From Magnolia sinica (taxonomy: Eukaryota > Streptophyta > Magnoliopsida > Magnoliales > Magnoliaceae): a stretch of 64,000 nt of DNA. Position 1 is the stretch's first letter. Every line of letters begins with the position of its first letter. The notes under the pieces are model-generated. The model was not told the origin of the DNA, did no database searches, and saw only the letters and a program-made list of their open reading frames with translations. A program made the translations under genes and the position numbers. Of this stretch, positions 35,222 to 46,559 are shown piece by piece. The stretch spans positions 14,578,032 to 14,642,031 of the forward strand of contig NC_080582.1 in NCBI RefSeq assembly GCF_029962835.1, in the 5' to 3' direction.

Positions 35222-38200
35222 CTAAAGCTTGTAAATGCCAACATCGGGCGCGACCACAGATCCCAACCATAAACTCCCATTGTTTTCTCCTACTTCACTA
35301 AGACGTGAAGTAATTTTTCCGAATTTATCATTTAATACCTTCGTGATCTCACCATTCTCATTAAAAGAGATTCCAATCACACCGTTGATGGATGCGACGG
35401 CTACCCAAAATTCTCCTCTAGGGTTTCTTTTGATGTTATCTGGGTATCCTGATAGTTGGGCGAAAACTTCAAGGGGGGCTCCAGCTGTAGAACCCTGAAG
35501 CCAAAACCTCAAAATTCTTTGAGTGCTAGTCTCTACGATGAGGAGGAATGTGCTATCCTTACTAATTGCCACCCCATTTGGGTAGACGAGGCCTTTAAGC
35601 AACACGGTCACCTTTTTGCTCCGTGGATCGTATTTCAACAACCTTCCTGTCCGATCCCCGCTTATAGTGACCAATGTGTTGTCCCTGCAAGAGAAAATGT
35701 TTGATGAACTATGGTCTAACTGAAGTTATCAATAGCTAGAGATACATGTAATATTCAATTTCATCCTTATTGGGATAAAGAAATAAATAATATAAAAACA
35801 GTAGAGAATTGTCCAAATATTCTTGCTTCATCATAAAAGATGTAATATTTAATTTCCTTCCATGTACATGGTGATGTTCATATAGACCAATGATTAGGCA
35901 ATCCTATCAAATCAAAGCTTGACAAATTGGATTAGGTGGAGAAGTTCCCTCTAGTACATTAAAGAGGCCTCCCTTGCCTAGTATTCGATAAGTATTGTCC
36001 AATCCTGTCATCCTTAGAAGAAGAGAACTGGGGGCCATGCCCATTTCAATTTAAATTAGCGTGGCTCCAAACTAAAAGTTTCTTGGTTCTTGTAAAAGAG
36101 TGAGGGGAATCATTCTCAATAGAAAATTTTGCCGGTTTCAAGCTATTTCAGAAGCTAAAGCTCTTGAAAGAAAAGATTAAAGATTGGAAGAAAGAGGTCT
36201 TAGAAAGTGTGAAGCGAAATAAGAAGCGCTCTTAAAATAAATAATAATCCAAGAACTAGATATTAAAGAGGAAAGCACTGCCTTGTTAGAAGAGGAGATG
36301 GCCAACAAGGAAGACTACCTAGCCAAATACAATATGAAATTGAGAGAGGAAAAAATTAAATGGAACCAACACTCCTAAGCTACATGGTTAAAAGAAGGGG
36401 ACAACAATAAAAAATTCTTTCATGTAATTGTGAGCATCCAAGCTTCTTCAAACAAGATTCAAAACTTATTGGTGAATGGTAAAATAAAAGATAGCAAAGC
36501 CAGCGTGAGCATCGCGATTGTCAATTTCTAGAAAAATCTCTTTGTAAAAGATTAATTAGAGCCACGGCACCTTAACAATCCTCATTTCAATAAAATCTCT
36601 CAAGAAGAGGTAAAATGGTATGAAAAAGCCAATATCGGAGGAAGAACTCAAATCGGCAATGAAGGAGCTAGGCAGCGATAACCCCCCCCCCCCCCCCCCA
36701 GCTTAGATGGCTTTCCAATTATGTTCTTCTAAATTCTTTTAGGCAGTGAAGTTGGACTCTGAAGAGCTTTGTAAATTAATTTGTAGGAGTCTATCTAGCT
36801 TTAGAATTGAGAGCAACTTTCATTGCTCTTATTCTAAAGAAGAAGGGTGTGAGGGTGCCAATTAGCTTCTCAAAGGTTCTTAAAATATTTTAGTGAAAAT
36901 TCTGGCTTCAATGTTCCAAGTGGTACTATTAAAGGTAATATTCAAACCTCAAGGGACATTTAAGGAAGGTAAACAAATTACGAAAATTGCTCTAATTGCT
37001 CATAAATGCTTAGATATTCGGCATCGGTCAAGCAAGAAAGAAGTAATCTTCAAACTTGATATAGAAAATGCAGTAGTTGGTATGAGTGATGGAATAGTAC
37101 CTCCTTGTGTATATCATGCTAGAGTCCGTGAAATAAACAATCCCGGTCGCCTGGTCAATATCCAGACCGTTGGTGAAGTGAAAGGGGACCCCTTGGGCCC
37201 CACTGGCTAGCTGGGTGGCCAATCCTCCAGTGGGCCCCACCACAAAGAGCCCGTGATAGGCATCCGCAATGTACAGATCGCCGGTGGCCTTACTGAATTG
37301 CAAGCCTAGTGGCCTACCGCACATGTCTTCTAACCAAGGGTTTTTATGGCCGTTGCACTCCTCATTCCTAATCGCAACAAAACAAAAGCATATGATCCTC
37401 CATACGAGTACGTGCATGTCCCATCCATGCCAGGGAAAATCAGATTAAAGGTCCAGATCAGAGAACAACGGGCTCACCTGTAAGAACCCAGTTCTCTTTG
37501 GCACTATATAACTTTGGCCCGAGGATTTGACAAATGTACTCGTGTTCCCAAATTATACTAATGGGGCCGGCTCTTATAGATCTAGACCGTTTATCTAATG
37601 GTGGGATGGTGGATGGATAATGATCCAAATGCTCCCTCAATAAAACTACACTACCTTTTAAGCTGGTGCATGCAAATCGAAGGTTGAAAAGAGACCCCCA
37701 GTTTGGATTGCCCAAGTGATATCCCAAATGGATATCCATAAATAGGTGGCCAACATATAAGTAGTTTGGGAATAAAATACAGAAGCAATTCACATTCAAC
37801 CAAGAAAAGGTCAAACATTCTACGGATAGGATCTTCCAATCTGGGGGATTTCGGTGTATGCACCATCCGTACCCATAGTCAGGGGTCCCACCCGCCTCGG
37901 TGGATCTGGGATCGACCGGCCGTAAACAGCTTAGTGGGTGAGTCCCTACTGTGGGTCCATCTTGATGTATGTTTTGTATATCCACTCCGTTCCATCAAAT
38001 TTTCAGCTCATTTTAGGGCATGGTCCATAAATGAAGCATATCCAAATCTCAACTGGATCACACCACATGAAAACAATTGTCATTGAATGCCAATAAAAAA
38101 AAATTCCCTAGGGCCCATCATAATGTTCATTTGCCATCCAATCTGTTGATAAGGTCACATAGACATGAATGAAGCAGAAGCACAAATATCAGCTTAGATC

Positions 38201-38929
38201 TCCAACTTTTGGGCCCCACAAGATGTTTTTAATGGTCAATAATCACTGTTTTCTGTGGCATGGTCCACCCGAGATTTGGATCAGCTGAATTTCTTGGACA
38301 TGCCATAAAACGGGCTAAAAGAAGGGATGGACAGCGTGGATGTACAACACATACATCAAGGTGGGCCCCACGGTCAGGGACTAAGCTGTTACCCCGGATT
38401 CACCGAATTCGCGCCTGGATTGGATAGCACGTAAGAAAACAGAGTGGATCCCACACACAATCTGGAAGGTTCTTAATGGTGGGCATCCACGTGCCATTCA
38501 TGTAGTGTAGCCCACTTGAGTTTTGGATCCACCTGATTTTTTCTTTCATCCCCCATCCTTTATGTGGCCCATTAGATGAAAGTTTTGAATGATCAAACCA
38601 TGGGCCCCACATGTACAAAATCTAGTGCAGCATCAAGATGCAAGTTTGCTGATAATCGCAACTGTCAATTGTTACCTGCGTGGTGAAGTGACTGCAAACT
38701 CAGTCCAGCCGCGGGCTGCGCCTTGCCATTTAAGAACTCGACCGTCTGAGACACCCGTATAAGGACCGTTGCCCATTGGATCGAAGACTATGCTCTCTGG
38801 CCCAGCGAGACCGCCTAGATCGAGCTGTTGGAAGCGTCCAGGCTCGATGGTGATAACTAAAGGGAGAGAGAGGGAGAGAGAAGGAAAACAGAAGAAGACA
38901 AAGATGAAAAAGATGGCGAGCATTGTCAT
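35222..38929 (-). CDS. Strictosidine synthase-like protein (three exons)
   Basis: Exons 38929-38676, 37367-37101 and 35684-35222 join in phase (AG/G twice) into 327 codons. Splice sites: donors CGCAG/gtaac and GGAG/gtact, acceptors gcgattag/GA and ctcttgcag/GG. Family marks: a signal-peptide-like N-terminus (MLAIFFIFVFFCFPSLSLSL), then GPESIVFDPMGNGPYTG, CGRPLGLQF, LYIADAYHGLFVVGP, FTNGLDID then VYFTDSS, GRLLKYDP, YPNGVAISKD, GYPDNIKRNPRGEFWVA. This is the six-bladed propeller fold of the strictosidine synthase/SSL family. True alkaloid synthesis is not implied: most plant SSL proteins are not Pictet-Spenglerases. An upstream ATG at 38974 is in frame, but a TATA box at 39010-39003 places the transcript start near 38970, favouring 38929. 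Length is close to the usual 330-400 aa. Confidence 0.9.
35955..37075 (+). mobile_element. L1-type LINE fragment, antisense in intron 2
   Basis: Decayed ORF2 pieces in shifting frames on the plus strand. They include CPILSSLEEENWGPCPF (endonuclease end), AWLQTKSF, KIKDWKKEV, ATWLKEGDNN with KKFFHV, ISEEELKSAMKELGSD (with a poly-C run), and KIALIAHKCLD with KLDIENA (start of RT). These are typical of plant L1 elements. Its 3' side stops about 25 bp from the splice donor at 37100. Several stops and frameshifts; inactive. Confidence 0.75.
36682..36699. repeat. Poly-C tract, 18 bases
   Basis: Unbroken C run inside the LINE fragment, where the family usually has an APGLDG-like loop. The expansion is local; length may be unreliable in sequencing. 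Confidence 0.9.
37924..38392. mobile_element. MITE in intron 1 of the strictosidine synthase-like gene
   Basis: An ~80-bp imperfect inverted repeat runs from 'aacagcttag' and 'tgtgggtccatcttgatg' on the left to 'catcaaggtgggccccac' and 'taagctgtta' on the right. The interior has the shared host MITE core (taatgttcatttgccatcc, accccacaagatg-like phrases). Target duplication not resolved. Confidence 0.7.
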
Positions 38930-39002
38930 AGTTTGTAATAGTAAGAAACACGTAATGGATTGTATAGATTTCACACAGGAAAAAAATACGATAGCTTTTA
39001 CG

Positions 39003-39010
39003 TATATATA
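39003..39010 (-). promoter_or_regulatory. TATA box of the strictosidine synthase-like gene
   Basis: On the minus strand ctatatatacg lies 74-81 bp upstream of the chosen ATG at 38929 and only ~30 bp from the alternative ATG at 38974, which would therefore lie at or before the start of transcription. Confidence 0.5.
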
Positions 39011-39073
39011 GATGGTGTGACGTGCGTTTCATGAGACTAGGTAGAGAAACAGAGAAGGGGAGTGACGAGGGAA

Positions 39074-39591
39074 GCGGATTTACTGCGAAAGCCTTTCGCA
39101 GGAAGTTCCTGCGCTGGAAAACTAGGTTGGGCCAACGTGATGTTTGTGAGAAATCTATCCTGTCCATCCGTTTTTTTAGTTCATTTTAGTAGGTGAGACA
39201 AATATTGAACAGGATCCAAGACTCGAGTGGGCCGCACAAATGGAAAAGGTGGTTAGGGAAATTTCAACCGTTGAAACTTCCCTGGGCTCGACAGTGATGT
39301 TTACAGGCCATCCATACCGTTCACAACGTCATTACTACTGGCATGAACTGAAAAAACAAATATTATACTGATTCAATACTTATTTGGCCCCACGAATATT
39401 TCAACTGTGGACCTTCAATCCTCATGTTTTAGGATCACTCGAGTCTTCGATCAGGTTCATTTTTGGCCCCATGTCCTAAAATGAGATTAAAAAATGATTG
39501 GACGAAGTAGATTTATCACAAATATCACTGTGGCCTCACCTAAGTTTCCAGCGCATGAACTTCCTACGAAAGGCTCTCGCAGTAAATCTGC
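39074..39591. mobile_element. MITE, 'gcggatttactgcg' terminus type
   Basis: Inverted repeats of ~90 bp: left 'gcggatttactgcgaaagcc', 'cctgcgctggaaaac', 'gatgtttgtgagaaatc'; right is the reverse complement with a few changes. It lies just upstream of the SSL promoter. A related copy lies at 52536-53030. Confidence 0.75.
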
Positions 39592-39596
39592 GTCCA

Positions 39597-40138
39597 GAAA
39601 CGGATTGGCTACACCCCAGCCGCAGGCCAATGGCTGGTGGTCGATGCTCTGTGGGCCCCACCATGATGTATGTGTTTCATCCATGCCGTCCATATATTTT
39701 TTCAGATCATTTTATGAAATAAAACCAAAATTAAGATATATAAAATCTCAAGCGGACCACATTACAGGAAACAGTGTTGAATAAGCGTTGACCATTAAAA
39801 ACTTTTCGGGGGTCATAAAAGTTTTGGATCAAGCTGATATTTGTTTTTACTCTTCATCTGTGCCTGTATGACCTAATAAACAGATTGGATTTCAAATAAA
39901 CAGTACATTGGGCCATACGAGGGTTTTAATGGAGGATATCCAATCACTAGTGTTTTCTTGTGGTGTAATCCACCTGATATTTATATCCCTCTCATTTTTT
40001 GGATCAAGCCCTGAAATGACCTGTAAAAATGGATGAACAGAATGGATGAAATGCATACATCATGGTGGGGCCCACAGGCCACCGACCACCACCCACCGGA
40101 CTGGTGGCAGCCTGGCAGGGGCGTAGCCAATCCGTTTC
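39597..40138. mobile_element. MITE, 'gaaacggattggctac' terminus type
   Basis: 542 bp with ~90-bp inverted ends containing 'gaaacggattggctac' and 'gtgggccccaccatgatg'. It follows the previous MITE with five bases between them. A related copy is at 51695-52535. Target duplication unclear. Confidence 0.78.
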
Positions 40139-40169
40139 CCATCCGGAAACGGATGGCAAGTGGATTGGG

Positions 40170-41905
40170 GAAGCGGATTGGCTGGTGTACCACACACCAG
40201 CTATATAGCTGGTGTATCGACGTCAGCAAGTTATGTGGGTCTCATCATGAGGTATGTGTTATATCCATACCGTCCATCCATTTGGTTAACTTATCTTAAT
40301 GCTTGAACCGAAAAATAAGACAGATCTAAAGATCAATTGGACCACACTGCAAAAAGCAGTGGGGGATTGAATCGTCTATCATTAAAACTCTTTTGGGAGT
40401 CATAGAAGTTTTAGATCAATATGAAATTTAATTTGTTTTTCCTCTCCATCTGTATATTTGTGACCTTATTAACAGATTGGATGCAAAATAAATGTTATGG
40501 GGGCCTACGAATTTTTTAACGGTGAAAATCATTATCCTCGCTGTTATTTTTGGTGTCGTCCATCTGAGCTCTGGATATGATTCAATTTTTGTATAATGCT
40601 CTAAAATTATCTCAAACAACGGACGAACAGTTTGGATATAATAAATACATCATCCTGGGGCTCATGTAATTTTGATCTTCTTTTGAGAGGTTCGGACAAC
40701 TCGGAGCTCGAGGAGTGTCGGCGCACGCCTTCGCACCACACGTATCTACACCAGCTATATGGCTGGTGTGTGGTACACCAGCCAATCCAAAGTGGGACGC
40801 CTGTGCTCTGACAGGTGAAAAGGAAATCAAAGTTACATGGGCCCCCAATGATGTATTTATTATATCTACATGGTTTATCCAATTGGAGAGATCAAAATGA
40901 TGTATTTATTAGTCCATCCATTAAGCTTAGATCACTTTATAGAAAGACCCCAAAAATGAGTCGTATCCAAAGATTAAGTGGACCACACTACAAATAGCAG
41001 CGGGACAATGATCCCAGCATTAAAGAACTTGTAGGGCCCACCATCATGTTTATTTTCCATCCAATCTATTCATAAGGTAACATAGACGACGATGAAGGGA
41101 AAAAAAAAAAAGAACAAATCTCAAATTGATCCAATACTTCCGTGACTCCATGTAGGGCTGTACATCAAGCTGAGTCGAGTTGAGGTGGGTCAAGCTCGGC
41201 TCGACTCGTCTATGCAATACTCGAGTTCGAGCTTAACATTGAAGCTTGGCTTGTTTGCTAAAGTTGTCGAGTCAAGTTCAAGTCAAGCTAATGGTTTGAG
41301 TCGAGTTGAGTTTACCTCAAGTCTAGTCGAGCTTGTTAATATATCAATTTATTATATTTTTCGCTAAAAAAACAAAGAGAGGGAAAGAAAGAGAGGGAAT
41401 GGGACGGGTAGGGTTTTTTATTTTTATTTTTATTTTTTTTATACTTCTAAGTTTTTACTCTTTTATTTTTTCGTTTTAAGTTATATATATATATATATAT
41501 TACTCGAGCCGAGTCGAGCTCAAGCTTAGAGTTGAGTCGAGTTGAAATGCACCATGATCTAACTCGGCTCAAACTCAACTCGAGCTTTAGAAAATAAGCT
41601 TGACTCGCCCCGAGTCGGCCTTTCAAGCTGAGTCAAGCAAGCTTTTCGAGCTAGCTCGACTCATGTACAGCCCTAGACTCCATAAAGGTTTCAATGGTAG
41701 ACGTTTAATCTCTCACTGCTTTCTGCAATGTGGTCCACTTGATATTTGGATCTATCTTAATTTTAGGCTCAACCTTTACAACAATCTCGCCAAATGGATG
41801 AACAATTTGGATATAACACATGCCTCATGGTCGGGCCCACCGAACTTGGTTAGGTCAACACACCACTGAGGTCCGTGGTGTGTGGTACACCAGCCAATCC
41901 GCTTC
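40170..41905. mobile_element. MITE, 'gaagcggattggctggtg' terminus type, with nested insertions
   Basis: Ends 'gaagcggattggctggtgta' and its reverse complement at 41886-41905 match over ~130 bp, including 'tatgtgttatatccata'. Inside are a second inverted segment (~40607-41030, arms around 'atgatgtatttattatatc') and a hAT-like MITE at 41152-41675. Half of this second inverted segment recurs at 54144-54360. Confidence 0.65.
41152..41675. mobile_element. hAT-like MITE with 8-bp target duplication
   Basis: Ends tagggctgtacat and its reverse complement (atgtacagcccta). It is flanked by gactccat on both sides (41144-41151, 41676-41683), the 8-bp target size of hAT elements. The interior is rich in degenerate gagtcgagctcg repeats and has an (AT)n run at 41470-41490. 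The duplicated unit gamma starts inside this element. Confidence 0.85.
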
Positions 41906-44900
41906 CCCAGTTAAGGTAACCTGGTTAAGTTGATCGAGTCACCCCTGTTTTCATTGCTGAATTGCAGTATCAAAAGGAATCTGTTCTAATCAGGTCTGAG
42001 TCAACTCGGATAAGTCGCACAGCACTTTATAATAGACTTAAAACCTTGATCTACAGTTCCTAACTTTCATGCTATTAAATCAGATGGTTAGGATCTTCAG
42101 CTCAATTTGATCTTTGCATCATGACCAGTCACTAATGAAGAGGAACAAATGCAGACTTTACATTTCTGTCTCAAATGTTATTTAAAAGCTCTAGTAATGA
42201 TGGAACAACAGCATTTTTCTTTGTTATTGCTCAAGCACTTCATTACATGAGCTGCACCCATACAAGCACATCTAATAGTAGATTTCCAGCCATACAATGA
42301 ATGGCTAAACATAGCAACCTTTACATAATCACCATTGAAAAATCTGTCATCATTCATGTCAATGATCTCAATCATATCACCATTTTGTTACTTCATGGCA
42401 ATAACAAAAACTCGACAATTGCATGAAGCTCAAGTGCAGTGAGCAATGCAAGGCATATCCGTTCTTTCTCAGGGCTGGTTCTTTTGTGGCAAAGGTGCTA
42501 AACTGGTCCGCTCCTACTTCCCTCCCTTGTTTTGTCTAAAATAGCTGACCTTCATCTTCTTGAGAGACTCGAAAAGAGACAACTTCTCCTGGTTGTTAGA
42601 TGCCTTTTTGAAAGGATTCGTAAACCATTGAAACTGTATCTTCCTTAGCACTCCCCTCACTGGCAGTTGTACTCAATTTCATCTTCTCTTTTAACTTCTC
42701 ATCACTGTTAGATGCTTTTGCAAAAGGATTTGCCAGTGGCTGAAACTAGACCTAACTGCTCGCTTCTGTTGCATTTCCAATACCAGCTGTTTTTGTTGGT
42801 TTCAATCCCTCCCATCTTAGCCTTCTCTTTTGATTTCTCGTTTTGAGAATTGACGGGCAGGAATGGAATCAAAGGTTCTGATGCTCTATGGTTTTTGGCT
42901 ATGGTACGCAATGATTAGAAGCTGAAGTTGGACATATCAATGCCCTGAAAATCTTTCCTGTAAGAAAATGCATCACATTATTACACAACATAACAATAGC
43001 AGGAGTTGGCTTGCAAACAAAATTGAAAATTTCCAAAAATGAAGAACAGAAACAAGATCTATGAGAATTAGAAACATAAAGCTCCATGATCAACAAATAT
43101 TGTGGAGTAACATTAAACATACTAGTAGACATAGCACATACAATGCATGTGGAGCAAGGTATTCAGAAATGGTAACAGCCGGCTGTATGACAGATACCAC
43201 GCAGGCCGTGCAGCCTTGTAATGGTCAAAGCTTCCTTTAAAGGAAATAGAATGTATCAGCCCCCATATCAGTCCTTTAAAGGCCCTTTTTACAGGTCGGG
43301 TGTTACAGCCCCATAGCACGTAATGGTAAAGAGAGAGTGCAGGGGTAATAAATAGAGGGAGTGGAGTGTAAGAAAAGTGGGAATAGGTGGAGGGGCAGTT
43401 TTAAAATAGTAATAGTTCAAACTGTCCAAGACCACCAGGTTGGATCCACTTCAAATAGCTCACCATAAACATCTATTTCTTGAATTTTGTGCCGTGAATT
43501 GTTTTTATTTCAACTGCTCATTCAACATCCACCAAACAGAAATCAAATCAATGCAATCCTCTGTTTAAGATATTCAAATGGACCCACGATTTGTATGGTT
43601 TATCTTGAGTTCATTACATGCCACTTGCACAAATTTATTAATGCCATTGTATCAACTATCATACTTTGCCAGATTATCAAAGCTTTTCTCATTGCAAAGA
43701 GAAAGGAAGCATCTTCTAACAGCCAAATAGCTTCTCCAAATTACCTGCATGCCCATCTTTTCAGTCTAAAACCCTTTTTATGTACTTACGTAACACATGT
43801 TTTTAGCCTCTCAGGAAACTAAATGCTGGAAATTGTGGCCCCGATTACTCCCGTTATATATAGTAGATATGAGCAGTGTTTTCAGTGTCGGTATCGATGC
43901 ATATATCACACCCTTGGGATATGGAAACATATTAGGCATTGCATGGGAAATACCGTGTGTATCGCGTAATGTATTGTTGTCTTTAGGAAACATCGGAAAA
44001 TTGGTCGAATTTTTAAGAGACGTTATAATCGGCATTAATACACATAATCGACATTAATACATGCTTAGAACTCAAAAGATCATAAAAAACCAGTACTACA
44101 CGTCATAAGTTCCTTTGTATAGGGTCCTAAACTCTGCCCTGTTTGGCAAAAGTGATGCAAGTATATTCAAAATCAGTTCATATAATATAAATCTTAAAAA
44201 GACATGTATGAAAACACAATCAATACATTCAAAAGTCAAATTTGTCCTTCACTACATAGGGCATATATTGAAAATTATATTTATAATTTTAACAAATTTT
44301 TTTAAAAAAAATTTTGAAGTAAATAATTAAGTGCAGCTGATGTTAGATCAGCACTCAAAGTACATAACATCTGGTCAATGTAAAAATGAACGTTTACAGC
44401 TGTAAGTGCATATCATAACCCACGTGTAAAACTGAATATCACAAGAAAACATAAAACTTGTGTGCTCAATCACATTTTACACAACAAGCAAACCTAATAA
44501 GAGAATTTTCAGGTGCAAACTAGGGCTGATTGTTCAAATTATCCTCTGATTCACCCATGATCCCACAAAACAAAATCACAACTGAAATGGATAGTCGAGA
44601 AAGAAAACCAATCATAAGTCCAGCAATTACGGAAAAAAAAAAAACTTAGCCCTTTGTTTATTCTAATCAAAGCCATATATTTTTTACAAGTGGAAAACAC
44701 TAAATAAGCCTTGAATAAGTATTGTAGTCTGCTACTGTAGCATTCTATGTAGCAGAGGCTCAAAGGGGCAGCAGATTTACTAAATTTGTAGAGACAGAAT
44801 TAGAGACTAGAGAAGATTCTCTCACCAATCACTAAAACACAATTTGATGATCACAACCCTAGCCTTTCTCCATCTACCTCTTACTACAGGTCATTAAAAA

Positions 44901-45031
44901 GGAAATTGTCCTAGTTCCTTGACCCTAGAGCATCACTAGAGGCAGCTGCTTGGGACCTAGATTGCATCTAAGCACAGCTAGGCTGGGGTGCCTACACCTA
45001 TGTAGATCCAGGAAAGATGTCCAACCTGTAA
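41545..45031. repeat. Segmental duplication unit, copy gamma (uninterrupted)
   Basis: About 3.5 kb, colinear with beta from 'catgatctaactcggctc' to 'gatgtccaacctgtaa', with substitutions and small indels and no Athila insertion. It carries the empty target site at 44095-44110. No intact gene found. Confidence 0.88.
42515..42748 (-). pseudogene. Basic C-terminal-exon-like fragment (gamma copy)
   Basis: It keeps the terminal peptide open: TNPFKKASNNQEKLSLFE, then LKKMKV and QNKGGK-stop. The preceding block, FQPLANPFAKASNSDEK, is one base out of frame, as in alpha and beta. Confidence 0.3.
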
Positions 45032-45107
45032 CAGCTAGCCTTTGGTAGCTCTCTCTTTTGCATGATTCTTGAGATCACTAAGTCAAAAAAAAAAAAAAAA
45101 AGTTGTC

Positions 45108-45325
45108 ACATCTTTGTACAACATAGAGCCTGAGGGTTTTTTTTTTTTTTTTTTACAAACGCACACACACCCCACACACTCACGCTGGTGGAATTTCACC
45201 TCCTATGGGTACTCGAACCCTTGACCAGGAGACATAGAGCCTGAGGTTGAACACTATGGATGCATGGTTGATCTTCTCGGCCGTGCCGGTTACCTAGAGG
45301 AAACAGATGAGCTCGTTCTAAGTGA
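45108..45325 (+). pseudogene. Fragment of the neighbouring PPR gene, split by a SINE
   Basis: 45108-45135 and 45232-45323 match the coding strand of the PPR gene (about 49950-49845 on the minus strand), for example 'gttgaacactatggatgc' and 'cggccgtgccggttacct'. Only a few substitutions separate them (gaagca versus gaaaca). A poly-A run of 18 precedes it. It is in the opposite orientation to its 4 kb distant source and covers about 120 bp of it. Confidence 0.85.
45136..45231 (-). mobile_element. SINE (5'-truncated) with 15-bp target duplication
   Basis: A 96-bp insert starts with a T run (poly-A tail on the minus strand) and is flanked by acatagagcctgagg on both sides (45121-45135 and 45232-45246). 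Minus strand shows a Pol III box B, GGTTCGAGTACC. Box A is absent, so it is 5'-truncated. Confidence 0.82.
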
Positions 45326-45329
45326 AAAA

Positions 45330-46222
45330 AAAAAAACAATATTTTCCAATTTTCCCAAATCCCTAACTCATAGCTTCGAACCCATATTTTTACATGAAAA
45401 CATGTAAAATAATAATTTCTCATCTTATTTCTAATCATTCTAAGTGAAAAATAAAAAACAAAATATCTCACATCATCTTGATTTTCCTTATCATATTTTC
45501 TTTTTCTCCTTTTATCAACAGAAGGTAGAAGTCAAGTTCGAAGAATGTACCTATCTTGATTCTCTTATCAATTTTAACCGGATGCAGGATGGAATGATCT
45601 AACCAAATACGATGCCATGAAATTAAAAGACAGATTAACTAGAGCAATGGAATGAAAAAATAAAGCATGATAATCACATCATATATGAGGTCAAGGAATA
45701 TGTGACAAGACATGAAATCAATCCCTCTAACAATCAATACTAAAAACATTCTCGTATTGTCATTGTGAAGGTTTTTCGATGCTTGGCCAAACCGTGCTTG
45801 TGGTTTGAGGGTCTACCAGCAATCCCGTCACCTGGTTTGCCAAGCTTTGAATAGGTCATGGCCCAATCTTCCTATTGAAAATCGTAGCCTGTGATTGTTC
45901 TTCTCAAATGTGGGTTAGTTGCCGAACTGTCCATTTGCCGGATAATCCAACACAGGAGATATTTTGAGGCACATAGTCAATTCATTGCTCCCCATACCGT
46001 ACGATCAATGTATGCAATCTTGATATCATCGTATCACAGTTAAGTGATGCACACCCGGCTTTAGTATCAGAAATTCCTAATATTGCTAATATTGTTGTGA
46101 GATATTGGTATGTGTCAATGATATCATGATATTTATAAGTTATCACCAGTTAACATGGAAGTGGTATCAGCAATAACAGACCCCGCAAAAATAATAATAA
46201 TAATAATAAAATCCCCTTAAAG

Positions 46223-46260
<38 letters not shown>

Positions 46261-46550
46261 TTTTTTACTTCTAATTCATTCCTAGCGTATATCTCATCAA
46301 ACCCTTTCGATTCTTTGGATGAAAACCAATTTATTTGGGTAAAATCAAGATTGGACAGGGGTTGGATATTAGGATGTTTCTTTTTAGAAGGATGCTGTAA
46401 ACGCTAAGATGGATTTTATAATACATAACGGGATATTGAAATTAGCGAATCTGCCTCCAAGATTAAAATAAATAAGTTATAAATGGATATTCAAAAGAAA
46501 ATTAGGAAAAAACGAAACCACAAAAAGATTTAAGACTAGACTATTAGCTA
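45330..46550. other. Intergenic, with (CT)n microsatellite
   Basis: No gene seen. Contains an (ATA)n run near 46186-46208, a (CT)n run of about 15 units at 46224-46256, and a degenerate 'gatatcatgatattta' repeat near 46110. Confidence 0.6.
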
Positions 46551-46559
46551 GAAGATTTA

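Noticed and set aside
37458..37985. 175-codon minus-strand frame in intron 1 of the SSL gene
   Set aside because: Lies between well-supported splice sites, overlaps a MITE end and has no recognisable motif.
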